DNA of 33,126 nt from NCBI GenBank assembly GCA_903897875.1, contig CAIUDK010000129.1, positions 1-33,126 of the forward strand, given 5' to 3'. Position 1 is the stretch's first letter, and each line of letters opens with the position of its first letter. Below, in pieces: positions 1-9,406 of the stretch. A program made the translations under genes and the position numbers. The stretch comes from an uncultured Hyphomicrobiales bacterium. Its GTDB lineage: Bacteria > Pseudomonadota > Alphaproteobacteria > Rhizobiales > Beijerinckiaceae. A model generated the notes under the pieces. It worked only from the letters and a program-made list of their open reading frames with translations, had not been told where the DNA came from and did no database searches.

Positions 1-2
1 AC

Positions 3-623
3 ACGATCGTTGGTTTTATTCGCGCCGATGCGCCCATTAAATCCGTGGCTGAATTGCGCACCAAAGAGCTCATTGTCGCCGCTACCGGCAGCGGCGCCGA
101 TAGCCAAACTTATCCCGATGTTTTGCGAAAACTCTTTGGGCTCAACATACGCATTGTGTCGGGCTATCCCGGCTCGCGCGATATGAATCTGGCGGTTGAG
201 CGGGGCGAAGTGCATGGCACCTTCATCAGCTATGATACGGCCGCACGCGAGCCAAGTTTTCGTGATGGAAGTCGCCGCATTTTTGTTCAAGGCGCAATCA
301 CACCAGACGAGCGCATGAAAGACATTCCAACACTCGCTGGCCTTGCAAAATCTGATGACGAGCAACGCGCTATAGAATTCTTTCTACTGCGTGCTGGCAT
401 GGGGCGTCCCTTTGTCGCAGCTCCCACCGTGCCACCAGAGCGATTGACCGCACTGCGTGAAGCTTTTGCTGCTGCTCTGCGCGATCCCGAGTTGATTGAA
501 GAGGCTAAAAAAGGAGGTCTCAACATTTCATATGTCTCGCCCGGAACACTCGCTGCCATTGTGGCAAGTGGCTACAAAGCCGACAAAGCAACGATTGCGC
601 GTGTGCGCGATGCCATGCGTTAA
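3..623 (+). CDS. Tripartite tricarboxylate transporter (TctC/Bug) family substrate-binding protein, 5'-truncated by window edge
   Basis: Open frame continues upstream of the listed GTG at 45 (TIVGFIRADAPIKSVAELRTKELIVAATGSGADS...). C-terminal motifs GYPGSRDMNLAVERGEVHG and RPFVAAPTVPPERLTALREAFAAALRDPEL resemble the other SBPs in this window. Confidence 0.85.
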   Translation, partial: TIVGFIRADAPIKSVAELRTKELIVAATGSGADSQTYPDVLRKLFGLNIRIVSGYPGSRDMNLAVERGEVHGTFISYDTAAREPSFRDGSRRIFVQGAITPDERMKDIPTLAGLAKSDDEQRAIEFFLLRAGMGRPFVAAPTVPPERLTALREAFAAALRDPELIEEAKKGGLNISYVSPGTLAAIVASGYKADKATIARVRDAMR

Positions 624-639
624 CAAAGAGGAAGCATCC

Positions 640-1737
640 ATGTCAGCGGTCCACTTGGCTGATCCTTATCTCGACTGGGCACATGCACAAGGCGTCCCTA
701 TTGTCGAAGATTTTGGAATCGATATACGCAAAGTGCCAGTTGCTCGCTGGGATCGCTATGGCATGAATGGCGCGTTTTGCCACCTCAAAGGCCGCGACGA
801 CTACATTTCGATCTTTGCTTTCGAATTGCCGCCGGGCGGAAAATCGGCCCTTCTAAAGCATATTTGTGAAGAGGTGATTTACGTTATCTCAGGACACGGC
901 TCCACAACTGTGGTTTTGGAAGATGGACGCAAACATAGTTTTGAATGGGGGCCAAAAAGTCTTTTTTCGATTCCGCTGAATGCCACGCATCAATATTTCA
1001 ACGGATCTGGATTAGAGCCGGCTCGTTTTGCCTCTGTCAACAATATGGTCTTCACCATGAATCGCTTTCGCGATGAGGACCTAATCTTCAATTGTCCCGT
1101 TTCGTTTCCTGAGCGCGTTGGCAGTCCGAATTATTTTGCGGGCGAAGGTGAGTTTATTTCCATTTCACCTGGTCGTCATCAATGGGAAACAAATTTTGTT
1201 CCCGATCTTTCCGATTTTGAGCTCAAACAATGGTCCAAGCGCGGCGCGGGAGGTTCCAACCTTCGCTTCATGTTGACGGAAAACACGATTGGCGCACATT
1301 CCTCAGAAATGCCCGTTGGTACCTATAAAAAAGGCCATCGCCATTTTGACGGCGTCTGTGTTTTTGCCGTGACGGGTGCCGGTTATTCTCTGCTGTGGCG
1401 CGAAGAACATGAAGATTTTACGCGCGTCAATTGGGAACATGGCTGCGTCTATTGCCCACCCGATTCCATGTTCCATCAGCATTTCAATGTGGCTGACCAT
1501 CCCTCGCGCTACTTAGCGCTTCAAATTGGAACCGTGCGCTATCCCTTGCTGAAAATGAAGCGTGAGATCTGGGACGTTGGTGTTGACAAGGACGTCAAGC
1601 AAGGTGGTGCGCAAGTTGAATACGAGGATCAAGATCCACGCGTCCATTCCATTTGGCTCGACGAAATCAAACGCAATGATGTGGAATCCCGCATGGGCCC
1701 ATTCATTGATGAATCACTTTTCGTGGGGAAAGTTTGA
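640..1737 (+). CDS. Long bicupin protein 1 (cupin-domain protein, ~365 aa)
   Basis: ATG at 640 follows an AGAGGA-like RBS. N-half KHICEEVIYVISGHGSTT. C-half GTYKKGHRHFDGVCVFAVTGAGYSLLW...MFHQHFN. Similar to the ORFs at 11173 and 12534. Confidence 0.85.
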   Translation: MSAVHLADPYLDWAHAQGVPIVEDFGIDIRKVPVARWDRYGMNGAFCHLKGRDDYISIFAFELPPGGKSALLKHICEEVIYVISGHGSTTVVLEDGRKHSFEWGPKSLFSIPLNATHQYFNGSGLEPARFASVNNMVFTMNRFRDEDLIFNCPVSFPERVGSPNYFAGEGEFISISPGRHQWETNFVPDLSDFELKQWSKRGAGGSNLRFMLTENTIGAHSSEMPVGTYKKGHRHFDGVCVFAVTGAGYSLLWREEHEDFTRVNWEHGCVYCPPDSMFHQHFNVADHPSRYLALQIGTVRYPLLKMKREIWDVGVDKDVKQGGAQVEYEDQDPRVHSIWLDEIKRNDVESRMGPFIDESLFVGKV

Positions 1738-1739
1738 AC

Positions 1740-2696
1740 GTGACTGACATGACCCCAGCCAACCTCGATCAAAAATATCTTGTCGATCCCTATGTCAATT
1801 GGGCCAAGAGTGAAGGCGTGCCGATTGTTGCGGCAGCCGCAATTGACCTCTTTGCAGTGGAGACGAGCCCTTGGGCTCGCTTTGGTGTGAAGGGCGCAAT
1901 CTGCCATGTTGATGGCAGATGCGATTATCTCACCGCTTTCCTTTTCGAGATTGCGCCCGGCAAAAGCACAACGCCAATTCGTCACCTTTATGATGAATGT
2001 TTGTACGTTCTGGATGGCACGGGCGTTAGTGAATTTGTGCTCTCAGATGGCACGCGTCACAGCGTGACATGGGCTCCAAAATCTTTGATCTTCGTGCCCG
2101 TTAATGCAAGCTGCACGCATAAAGCTGAAGGGGCCAGTTCGGCGCGTCTGATAGCTCTCAACGATATGCGCTATTTGATGGGCCTATATCGCAACGAAAC
2201 TTTCATTTTCAACAATGATGCGCCTATGAGCGCACGTCAGCGCAAAGCGGTTGAAGCCGGCTTTGAGGTCAATCTATCCAGGCAGATGCCGCAACAGGCT
2301 GCGCTCTCGCGCGGCGACAGTGTCATTGGTGCTGATCTTACAACTTTGGCTGCAAAAAGTGCCGGGCTTGCCAAGCGGCAGATGCAAGGGAGTCATCTGC
2401 TGGGCGTGACGGGCGAGGGCTATACGTTGTCCTTTGAATCTGAGACATCAGATATCGTCAAAACCGATTGGCAGCATGGTGTTTTGACCGGACTTCCCGG
2501 CATGACATTTCATCAGCACTTCAATGCTCATGCCGCACCAACCAGTCTTATGACCGTTGAATTGGGCTCGCTCGCATCGCCCATGTTCCGAAGTCGCCGC
2601 GCCGCTTATGGCGACACGGACGTCTATGCTTCGGGGCATGAGATTATCCCGCGCGCCAACGAACGCGCTGACATAAGCAAGCACCGATTAGACTAA
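1740..2696 (+). CDS. Bicupin protein 2, shorter and divergent paralog with degenerate C-terminal metal motif
   Basis: Start ambiguous (TTG 1734, GTG 1740, ATG 1749), overlapping or abutting the upstream stop. Same family signatures: LVDPYVNWAKSEGVPIV, HLYDECLYVLDGTG, GVTGEGYTLSFE, MTFHQHFN. The HxH segment is replaced by AKRQMQG. Confidence 0.8.
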   Translation: MTDMTPANLDQKYLVDPYVNWAKSEGVPIVAAAAIDLFAVETSPWARFGVKGAICHVDGRCDYLTAFLFEIAPGKSTTPIRHLYDECLYVLDGTGVSEFVLSDGTRHSVTWAPKSLIFVPVNASCTHKAEGASSARLIALNDMRYLMGLYRNETFIFNNDAPMSARQRKAVEAGFEVNLSRQMPQQAALSRGDSVIGADLTTLAAKSAGLAKRQMQGSHLLGVTGEGYTLSFESETSDIVKTDWQHGVLTGLPGMTFHQHFNAHAAPTSLMTVELGSLASPMFRSRRAAYGDTDVYASGHEIIPRANERADISKHRLD

Positions 2697-2727
2697 GACT
2701 TAAAACAACAAAAATAAGAAAAGGGAG

Positions 2728-3879
2728 ATGAATGTGTCTGGAGCACTTGAAGGCATCCGCGTTATTGAATTTGCGAATTATGTTTCCGGTCCCTACGCGG
2801 GCATGTTGCTCGCTGATTTTGGTGCCGACGTCATTAAAGTTGAAGCTCCGGGAAAGGGCGATCCGTTCCGCGGTTGGGGACGTGTTGAATATAGCCCTAC
2901 GTTTGGCTCCGTAAATCGGAATAAAAAAGGCATCGTTCTTGATCTGAAAAGCGAGGAGGGCGTCACAGCTGCCCGTGCACTGGTCAAGACAGCCGATGTT
3001 GTCATTGAGAATTTTCGCTCTGGCACAATGGAAAAACTTGGGCTTGGCTATGATGATCTCGCCAAAGACAATCCGGGTTTGATCTATTGCGCCATCACAG
3101 GTTTTGGCTCGACAGGGCCTTACGCGTCACGGCCAGGTTACGACACGGTGGGGCAGGCCATGAGCGGATTGTTGAGTCTGCTCACGGATATGGAAAATCC
3201 AAATCCTATGGGCATTTCCTTGTCTGACCATTTGTCGGGCATGGTTGCTTGCAATGGCATTCTCACTGCATTGGTTGCGCGTGGACGCACAGGCCGCGGC
3301 CAGCGTGTTGATACATCCTTGCTGGAATCAACCATTTCATTCTGCGGAGAAAATGCAGCGAATTATTTTGAAAATGGCAAGGTGCCAAGCCGCGCCACCC
3401 GTACACATCGAGCCCAAGTTTATGCCTTTGTAGCGGGCGATGGAAAGCCCTTAGTCGTTCATCTTTCTTCGCCAACCAAATTTTGGGAAGGGCTGACGCG
3501 TGTGGTTGGGCTGCCGAACCTACTCACGGATGAGAGATTTAAGACCAAGGAAACGCGCGGCAAAAACTACAACGCTTTGCATAAAGTCTTATCTGATGTG
3601 TTTGCAACGCAAGATCGACTCTTTTGGCTGAACAAACTCCTTCAAGAGGATGTTCCCTCGGCACCATTGAATAATTTTGACGATGTTTTTAACGATCCTC
3701 AAGTTCAGCATCTCGAAATGCGCAAAGAACTCCCGCATCGTAAATTGGGAAAAGTCAGTCTCATTCGCAACGGTCTTCGCATGTCGGAAACGCCGCCAGT
3801 CATTCATTCCGCTTCACCCGAGCTTGGTGAGCACACGGAAGAGATTTTGGCAGGCTTAAATTTGAAAAACGAAAAGTGA
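2728..3879 (+). CDS. CaiB/BaiF family (class III) CoA-transferase
   Basis: N-terminus LEGIRVIEFANYVSGPYAGMLLADFGADVIKVEAPGKGDPFRGWG, then NRNKKGIVLDLKSEEG and VVIENFRSGTMEKLGLGYDDL: hallmark family III CoA-transferase motifs. RBS AAGGGAG. Confidence 0.95.
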   Translation: MNVSGALEGIRVIEFANYVSGPYAGMLLADFGADVIKVEAPGKGDPFRGWGRVEYSPTFGSVNRNKKGIVLDLKSEEGVTAARALVKTADVVIENFRSGTMEKLGLGYDDLAKDNPGLIYCAITGFGSTGPYASRPGYDTVGQAMSGLLSLLTDMENPNPMGISLSDHLSGMVACNGILTALVARGRTGRGQRVDTSLLESTISFCGENAANYFENGKVPSRATRTHRAQVYAFVAGDGKPLVVHLSSPTKFWEGLTRVVGLPNLLTDERFKTKETRGKNYNALHKVLSDVFATQDRLFWLNKLLQEDVPSAPLNNFDDVFNDPQVQHLEMRKELPHRKLGKVSLIRNGLRMSETPPVIHSASPELGEHTEEILAGLNLKNEK

Positions 3880-3889
3880 GATTTTGCAA

Positions 3890-4942
3890 ATGACATGCAA
3901 AGAATTGTCACGCCGGACCATTTGTGGCGCACTCGCTGGCACAGCCCTTTCGTTAACAGGCACGCATTGGTCGGCGCATGCCGATACGCTTGCTGATTTC
4001 TATAAGGGCAAGAAATTATTGCTTATCACATCCGCATCGGTGGGTGGTGGCTACGATCAATATGCGCGTCTCCTTGCGCGTCACATGAGCCGCTATATTC
4101 CCGGCGAGCCCACAATCTCCGTGCAGAACATGCCGGGCGCAGAAGGGCTCAAGGCCGCCAACCATATCTATAATGTCGCACCGCAGGACGGCACAATTAT
4201 CGGCGGACTATCGCGCAACACAGGGCTCGCTCGCTTTTATGATTTCAATAATTCAGGCATTCAATTTGATGCCAGAAAATTTCATTGGCTAGGGTCACCC
4301 CAGCAAGAGATTGGTCTCTTGATTGTTGGCGACAAATCAGGAGTGAAGTCAGCTCAAGATTTGAAAACTCATGCGCTCACGGTAAGTTCGACAGCGCGTA
4401 ATTCTCCAAGCTCTATCTACGCACGCATGCTCAATGATCTGTATGGCGCCAAGATCAAGCCCATCGACGGCTATGATGGCTCGCAAGCCTGTTTGCTGGC
4501 TGTGGAGCGTGCTGAAGTCGACGGTCATATTTCTGGCGGCTCATCAGCGCCGTTTCGAAACCGCTTTTTACCATGGGTGAAGGCGGGCAATGTTCATCTC
4601 ATTATGCAGATGGGTATGCAGCGCGATCCGGCGTTTCCCGATGTGCCAACAGCGCTGGACCTTATGACATCAGCGCAGGACAAACAGCTTTTCGAAATTG
4701 CTTTTGCCGAGCAGGTGATGGGACGGCCCTTTGTTTTGGGGCCGGGTGTGCCGACTGATCGCGTGGCGATGTTGCGCGCGGCTTTTGACGCAACGATGAA
4801 AGACGCCAAGTTTTTAGCTGAAGCAGAGCGGGAAAATGCTGAGATTGATCCGGTGGACGGTGTCACCATCAACGCGCTCTTGGACCGCGTCTATACAGCG
4901 CCGCCTGAAGTTGTTGAGCGCCTGCGCGCCTTAGCGAAATAA
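3890..4942 (+). CDS. TctC/Bug-type substrate-binding protein
   Basis: Signal peptide, then ADFYKGKKLLLITSASVGGGYDQYARLLARHMSRYIPGEPTISVQNMPGAEGLKAANHIYN. ATG at 3890 preferred over the TTG at 3884. Confidence 0.9.
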   Translation: MTCKELSRRTICGALAGTALSLTGTHWSAHADTLADFYKGKKLLLITSASVGGGYDQYARLLARHMSRYIPGEPTISVQNMPGAEGLKAANHIYNVAPQDGTIIGGLSRNTGLARFYDFNNSGIQFDARKFHWLGSPQQEIGLLIVGDKSGVKSAQDLKTHALTVSSTARNSPSSIYARMLNDLYGAKIKPIDGYDGSQACLLAVERAEVDGHISGGSSAPFRNRFLPWVKAGNVHLIMQMGMQRDPAFPDVPTALDLMTSAQDKQLFEIAFAEQVMGRPFVLGPGVPTDRVAMLRAAFDATMKDAKFLAEAERENAEIDPVDGVTINALLDRVYTAPPEVVERLRALAK

Positions 4943-4954
4943 AAGGGAGTGACT

Positions 4955-6136
4955 ATGATACATCCTTCAACCGAACTGCGCGATATTTGCGCCATTGTTG
5001 GCGCAGGTACATCGCGTTTGGGCAAAGTGCCCGGCGTGTCGAGTCTCGATTTGATTGTTGAGGCTATGCGCAATGCCATTTCAGAATCTGGCGTGCAGGT
5101 GAGCGACATTGACGGCATCATCTGTCGTGGACCTGATGAGCTCTATAGCCAACATCAGCTCGTTGGTGAACGTCTTGGCATTAACGCCAAATTTTCAACG
5201 ACGGCTACAAATGGTGGTGCCAGTCAAATCCTATCTATTGCGCTGGCTGTGATGGCCATCCGTCATGGTCTAGCAACCACGGTGCTGTGTGGCTATGGAC
5301 GCGATGCGTGGTCGCGCACGCATAAGTCCGAAGAGGCGCGCGTGCGCAATGAGACGCGGCCAGACAGCCAGCTCGCCAAAGAATTTGGTCCTGAATATGG
5401 ATATTTTGGTGCAGCCGCCACGCACGCCTTTGGCGCGACACGTCACATGCATTTGTATGGAACGACGAAAGAGCACTTTGGACATATAGCGGTGGACTTT
5501 CGCGAGCACGCTTTGCGCAATCCCGATGCGCAGATGAAAAAAGTCCTCACGATGGAAGACTATCGTGCGCAGCGCTCCATCGTGCGGCCGTTTGGATTGT
5601 ATGATTGCAGCTTGCGAAGCGATGCGGCGGGTGCGGTGATTGTGACAAGCCGAGAACGCGCACGCGACCTCAAACAGCCACCCGTGCTCATCAAAGGCTT
5701 TGGCACGTATAATAATCTGCGTGGTTGGTTTGCCGATGACAACATGGTGATGACGTCTGCCAAACAGGCAGGCGAGACGGCCTATCGCATGGCGGGGCTT
5801 GGTCCGCGCGATGTTGATACCGCGCAGATTTATGATTGCTTCACCTATATGGTTCTCACGCAATTAGAAGATTATGGCTTCTGCAAAAAAGGAGAGGGTG
5901 GCGATTTTGTTGCCTCTGGCGCTTTGCGTCTGGGCGGTGCTTTGCCAACCAATACGTCGGGCGGACAATTATCTGAGGCGCACGGCGAAGGCATGCTGCA
6001 GATCGTCGAAGGCGTGCGGCAAATGCGTCATACTTATCCAGCGCATCGCCAAGTGAAAGACGCAGAGATTGCATTGATTTCAGGACATGGTGGCAATCAA
6101 GTATGTCACTCAACACTCATTCTTGGGAGAGCGTGA
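4955..6136 (+). CDS. Thiolase-fold / SCP2 (lipid-transfer)-like protein
   Basis: AIVGAGTSRLGKVPGVSSLDLIVEAMRNAISESGVQVSDIDGIICRG; C-terminal LPTNTSGGQLSEAHGEGMLQIVEGVRQMR and GHGGNQVCHSTLILGRA. Directly followed by a DUF35 gene. Confidence 0.88.
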   Translation: MIHPSTELRDICAIVGAGTSRLGKVPGVSSLDLIVEAMRNAISESGVQVSDIDGIICRGPDELYSQHQLVGERLGINAKFSTTATNGGASQILSIALAVMAIRHGLATTVLCGYGRDAWSRTHKSEEARVRNETRPDSQLAKEFGPEYGYFGAAATHAFGATRHMHLYGTTKEHFGHIAVDFREHALRNPDAQMKKVLTMEDYRAQRSIVRPFGLYDCSLRSDAAGAVIVTSRERARDLKQPPVLIKGFGTYNNLRGWFADDNMVMTSAKQAGETAYRMAGLGPRDVDTAQIYDCFTYMVLTQLEDYGFCKKGEGGDFVASGALRLGGALPTNTSGGQLSEAHGEGMLQIVEGVRQMRHTYPAHRQVKDAEIALISGHGGNQVCHSTLILGRA

Positions 6137-6543
6137 TGAGCCAGATTCCGAAACCCGTTCCTCAGCCCGCTCCAGAATCGCTGCCCTATTGGGAAGCCGC
6201 GCGCCAACATCGGCTGGAACTTCCGCAATGCGAAGATTGCAATAAGCATTGGTTCCCGCCATCGCGCACCTGTCCACATTGTTTGTCGACACAGTTCAAA
6301 TGGTCGCAAGTGTCTGGGCGCGGCAAAGTTTTTAGCTTCGTGATTTATGACCGTATTTACAGACCCGCTTTCACGGAAGATGTGCCCTATGTAGTAGCCC
6401 TTGTCGAATTGGAGGAGGGGCCGCGCATTCTGTCCAACGTGATCGGTATTCCGCCTGATGACGTGCGCTGCGACATGGCAGTGACAGTTGTCTTCGACGA
6501 CGTGTCTGATGTGACATCGGTTCCGAAATTCAAACCTTTGTAA
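6136..6543 (+). CDS. DUF35 Zn-ribbon/OB-fold protein (probable partner of the thiolase-fold protein)
   Basis: CEDCNKHWFPPSRTCPHC four-Cys zinc ribbon followed by an OB-like segment (GRGKVFSFVIYDRIYRPAFTEDVPYVVALVELEEG). ATG overlaps the upstream TGA. Confidence 0.92.
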   Translation: MSQIPKPVPQPAPESLPYWEAARQHRLELPQCEDCNKHWFPPSRTCPHCLSTQFKWSQVSGRGKVFSFVIYDRIYRPAFTEDVPYVVALVELEEGPRILSNVIGIPPDDVRCDMAVTVVFDDVSDVTSVPKFKPL

Positions 6544-6582
6544 ATATCCAACATAAGTCTTCTTAAAACTTGGGGATAATGA

Positions 6583-7158
6583 ATGGCACGCGTTCAATTT
6601 TTGAAATCTCTGTCTTTGGTGGCCGGGCTGGTGCTTGGTGGAGCAATGTCGGCAAACGCTGCAGATGTTTTTTCAATTCGCTCGTCCGCCTTTGAAGATA
6701 ACGGCCAGTTGCAAAAGAAGCATGGCGGCATAAGTCCGATCAATAAAAATTGCAGAGGCGATAATATCTCGCCACCGCTGTCATGGACGGCTGGTCCTGA
6801 GGGAACGAAAAGTTACGTGTTGATGATGTGGGATCCAGAGGGGCGCATGGGCGTCGGCGTTTCGCATTGGGTGGCCTATGGTATCCCAGTCAATGTGACG
6901 AGCCTTGCGGAGGGTGAGGCCACACAGGATAGCAAGTCGATTGTGGGCGGAAAAAACGCCTCTGACACAATCGTCTATTTTGGACCATGTCCCGCGCCCA
7001 ATACCGGATCACATCATTATGTCATCTCGCTCATTGCGACAGACCTTGAGCCTAACGCGTTGAAGTCTGGCATGACACGTGAAGAGGTGATGGTTGCTAT
7101 TCAAGGCCATGGCAAAGCTGTCACTGCAATGGTTGCGCGCATGGCGTATATGCCATGA
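6583..7158 (+). CDS. Secreted YbhB/YbcL (PEBP, Raf-kinase-inhibitor-like) protein
   Basis: Signal peptide (SLVAGLVLGGAMSANA); core DNISPPLSWTAGPEGTKSYVLMMWDPEG...HWVAYGIP...YFGPCPAPNTGSHHYVISLIATDLE. Confidence 0.9.
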   Translation: MARVQFLKSLSLVAGLVLGGAMSANAADVFSIRSSAFEDNGQLQKKHGGISPINKNCRGDNISPPLSWTAGPEGTKSYVLMMWDPEGRMGVGVSHWVAYGIPVNVTSLAEGEATQDSKSIVGGKNASDTIVYFGPCPAPNTGSHHYVISLIATDLEPNALKSGMTREEVMVAIQGHGKAVTAMVARMAYMP

Positions 7159-8228
7159 CGCGATCAAACGCTTTTTCAAATAAAAGGAAATTCAGCGGAG
7201 TTGGGTCGGTGAAGAGAATTTGTTTGCTGGCCGCACTGTTTGCTAGCCTATCGCAGCAGGCCATCGCTGACGACAGTGTTCGCTCATTCTATGCCGGCAA
7301 GACGATGGAGCTCATCGTCTCAGCAGGAGCGGGTGCTGGCTATGATTCCTACGCACGAATTTTAGCGCGTCATTTTCCGCGCTATTTGCCCGGGAGTCCG
7401 ACCATTATCGTCAAGCAGATGGATGGCGCTGGCGGCCTAACGGCCACCAATTATCTCGCCGGTGTGGCGCCCAAAGATGGGTCAGTCTTTGCCACCGTCA
7501 ACAATCCAATCCCCTATCTTCCGCTACTGGGTGAAACCAAAGCGCGGTATGATAGCAAGACGCTCAATTGGATCGGCAGCATGGCGTCCGAAGTGGGCTT
7601 GCTTGTATCTACGCGTGCGAGTGGTGTTGATAGCATTGAAAAAGCAATATCCACGGGCATGACGGTGGCAGCGACTGGAGCTGGCAGCGGCAGTTATTTT
7701 AATGCGCGCGTGCTCAATCGGTTTATTGGAACCAAGCTTAAAATTGTTGCGGGCTATCAGACGGCGACGCAAGGGCTGCTCGCTATGGAGCGCGGCGAGG
7801 TGGATGGCTTTCCGGCTCTGATGTGGTCGACACTCAATCACACCAAGCCAGATTGGTTGGTGGGCGATAAGATTTATATCTTGGGACAATTGGCGCTCAA
7901 GCCACATCCTAAATTGCCCAATGTTCCGCTCGTCTCTCAGTTCGTTGCCAATGAGGCCGATCGTCAAGCCTTGCAAGTTGCCTTCGCGCCGCTCGCCGCC
8001 GCGCGTCCTTTTGTGGCGCCTCCCAATGTGCCAATTGAGCGTGTGAATGCTTTGCGAGCAGCATTTATGGCGACACTTGATGATGCCGACTTTCGCAAAG
8101 ATCTCGAGCGAGAACGACTTGAAACCTTTGGCTCCATGTCTGGCGAAGAGCTGACCGAGTTGATTGCGCAAGTCTACAAAACACCAGCTGATGTTCTGGC
8201 CAATGTGGCCGCACTCTCGAAAGATTAA
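7155..8228 (+). CDS. TctC/Bug-type substrate-binding protein
   Basis: SVRSFYAGKTMELIVSAGAGAGYDSYARILARHFPRYLPGSPTIIVKQMDGAGGLTATNYLAG; 4-nt overlap with the upstream stop. Confidence 0.9.
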   Translation: MTRSNAFSNKRKFSGVGSVKRICLLAALFASLSQQAIADDSVRSFYAGKTMELIVSAGAGAGYDSYARILARHFPRYLPGSPTIIVKQMDGAGGLTATNYLAGVAPKDGSVFATVNNPIPYLPLLGETKARYDSKTLNWIGSMASEVGLLVSTRASGVDSIEKAISTGMTVAATGAGSGSYFNARVLNRFIGTKLKIVAGYQTATQGLLAMERGEVDGFPALMWSTLNHTKPDWLVGDKIYILGQLALKPHPKLPNVPLVSQFVANEADRQALQVAFAPLAAARPFVAPPNVPIERVNALRAAFMATLDDADFRKDLERERLETFGSMSGEELTELIAQVYKTPADVLANVAALSKD

Positions 8229-8268
8229 TCGCGCAAGCGTGCGCCAATAAGAAAAGGAAAATGTGCTT

Positions 8269-8784
8269 ATGTCCGATCTGTCAAATAAACTTCCTCCCAT
8301 TCGTCGTATCGTGACGGGACATAGCGCCGACAATATCTCGCAAGTGTTGTGGGACGGAACCGATCTCAACACGCGGACAGGACCCGCTGGAAATTCGTCG
8401 ACGTTGATTTGGTGCACGGATAAAACGCCAACCGACAACAATGTTGGTGTTGATGTTGAGGATATGGGAAAACGAATTCTGGGCACAGCGCCTCCCATGG
8501 GTGGCACGCGTGTCACCGTGAATGATCTGCCGCCCGGTCGCGTCTCTAATATGCATCGCACTGAGACAGTGGATTATGTCTTTGTCTTGATCGGTGAGAT
8601 TGAGATGGATATGGATGATTCAACCGTCACACTCAAAGCAGGTGATGTCATGGTGCAACGAGGCACGAATCATCGCTGGATCAACAAAACCGATAAGCCA
8701 GCGCGCGTGGCCTTTGTGCTTGTTGATGCGGAGCCATTAGGAATTGGCCACGCCATCACAGGCCATAGTGTCGCGGGCCGATAG
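8269..8784 (+). CDS. Small single-domain cupin protein
   Basis: PPGRVSNMHRTETVDYVFVLIGEIEMDMDDSTVTLKAGDVMVQRGTNHRWINKTDKPARVAFVLVDAEP: canonical cupin motifs 1 and 2. Confidence 0.9.
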   Translation: MSDLSNKLPPIRRIVTGHSADNISQVLWDGTDLNTRTGPAGNSSTLIWCTDKTPTDNNVGVDVEDMGKRILGTAPPMGGTRVTVNDLPPGRVSNMHRTETVDYVFVLIGEIEMDMDDSTVTLKAGDVMVQRGTNHRWINKTDKPARVAFVLVDAEPLGIGHAITGHSVAGR

Positions 8785-8791
8785 AATTACC

Positions 8792-9406
8792 ATGAGCGAA
8801 TTGAAAGAAGAGAACATGTATCCAGCCGATATTCATCCCGAATCTGGGTGTCGCTTGCCGCCACCAGAGCGCGACCAGCTTGATGCTGAAACACAGAAAA
8901 TTTACGACGTGCATATGAAGCCCGGCGGCCATTCGATTCGTGGTCTACGCGGTCCAGGTGGGATTCAATTGCATAGTCCTGAGCTTTCCAAAACGCGCCG
9001 ACCTTTAGGGCGCTATCTCCGCTTTGAGGCTGGCTTTCCTGATCGTGTGCGCGAAGTTGCCATTTTGATTACGGCGCGTTGCTGTGATTGCCAATTCGAA
9101 TGGGCAGCGCATGAACATGAAGCGCAAAAGGCGGGCGTGCCGGAATTGACGATTGAAGCGATCAAGCACAATCGTTCTCTTGATGGACTTGATGCGGATG
9201 ATGCGCTCATCATCACTTTGGGGCGACAGATTTTTCGTGCGCGCAAAGTGACATCGGAGACTTATGCGCAATGCCAAAAATTGTTTGGCAATCGCGCATT
9301 GGTCGATCTGGTTGCCTTGATGGGCAATTATGCTTCAACGGCAGCTCTTTTGACGGCTTTTGATATGCAGTTGGATCCTGGCGTCGAGCCGCCTTTACCT
9401 GTCTAA
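8792..9406 (+). CDS. Carboxymuconolactone decarboxylase (CMD/AhpD-like) family protein
   Basis: REVAILITARCCDCQFEWAAHEHEAQKAGVPELTIEAIKHNRSLDGLDADDALIITLGRQIF; ATG at 8792 chosen within the longer ORF starting at 8744. Confidence 0.85.
   Translation: MSELKEENMYPADIHPESGCRLPPPERDQLDAETQKIYDVHMKPGGHSIRGLRGPGGIQLHSPELSKTRRPLGRYLRFEAGFPDRVREVAILITARCCDCQFEWAAHEHEAQKAGVPELTIEAIKHNRSLDGLDADDALIITLGRQIFRARKVTSETYAQCQKLFGNRALVDLVALMGNYASTAALLTAFDMQLDPGVEPPLPV

Noticed and set aside
5270-5863. 197-aa minus-strand ORF
   Set aside because: Fully antisense to the thiolase-fold gene; shadow-frame composition.
8231-8244. GCGCA-AGCG-TGCGC hairpin between the SBP and small cupin genes
   Set aside because: Short 5-bp stem in GC-rich spacer; no supporting context.
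7524-8561. 345-aa minus-strand ORF
   Set aside because: Antisense to the clearly coding SBP (7155-8228) and small cupin (8269-8784). The translation is rich in Arg/His/Cys/Trp typical of shadow frames and has no recognisable domain.
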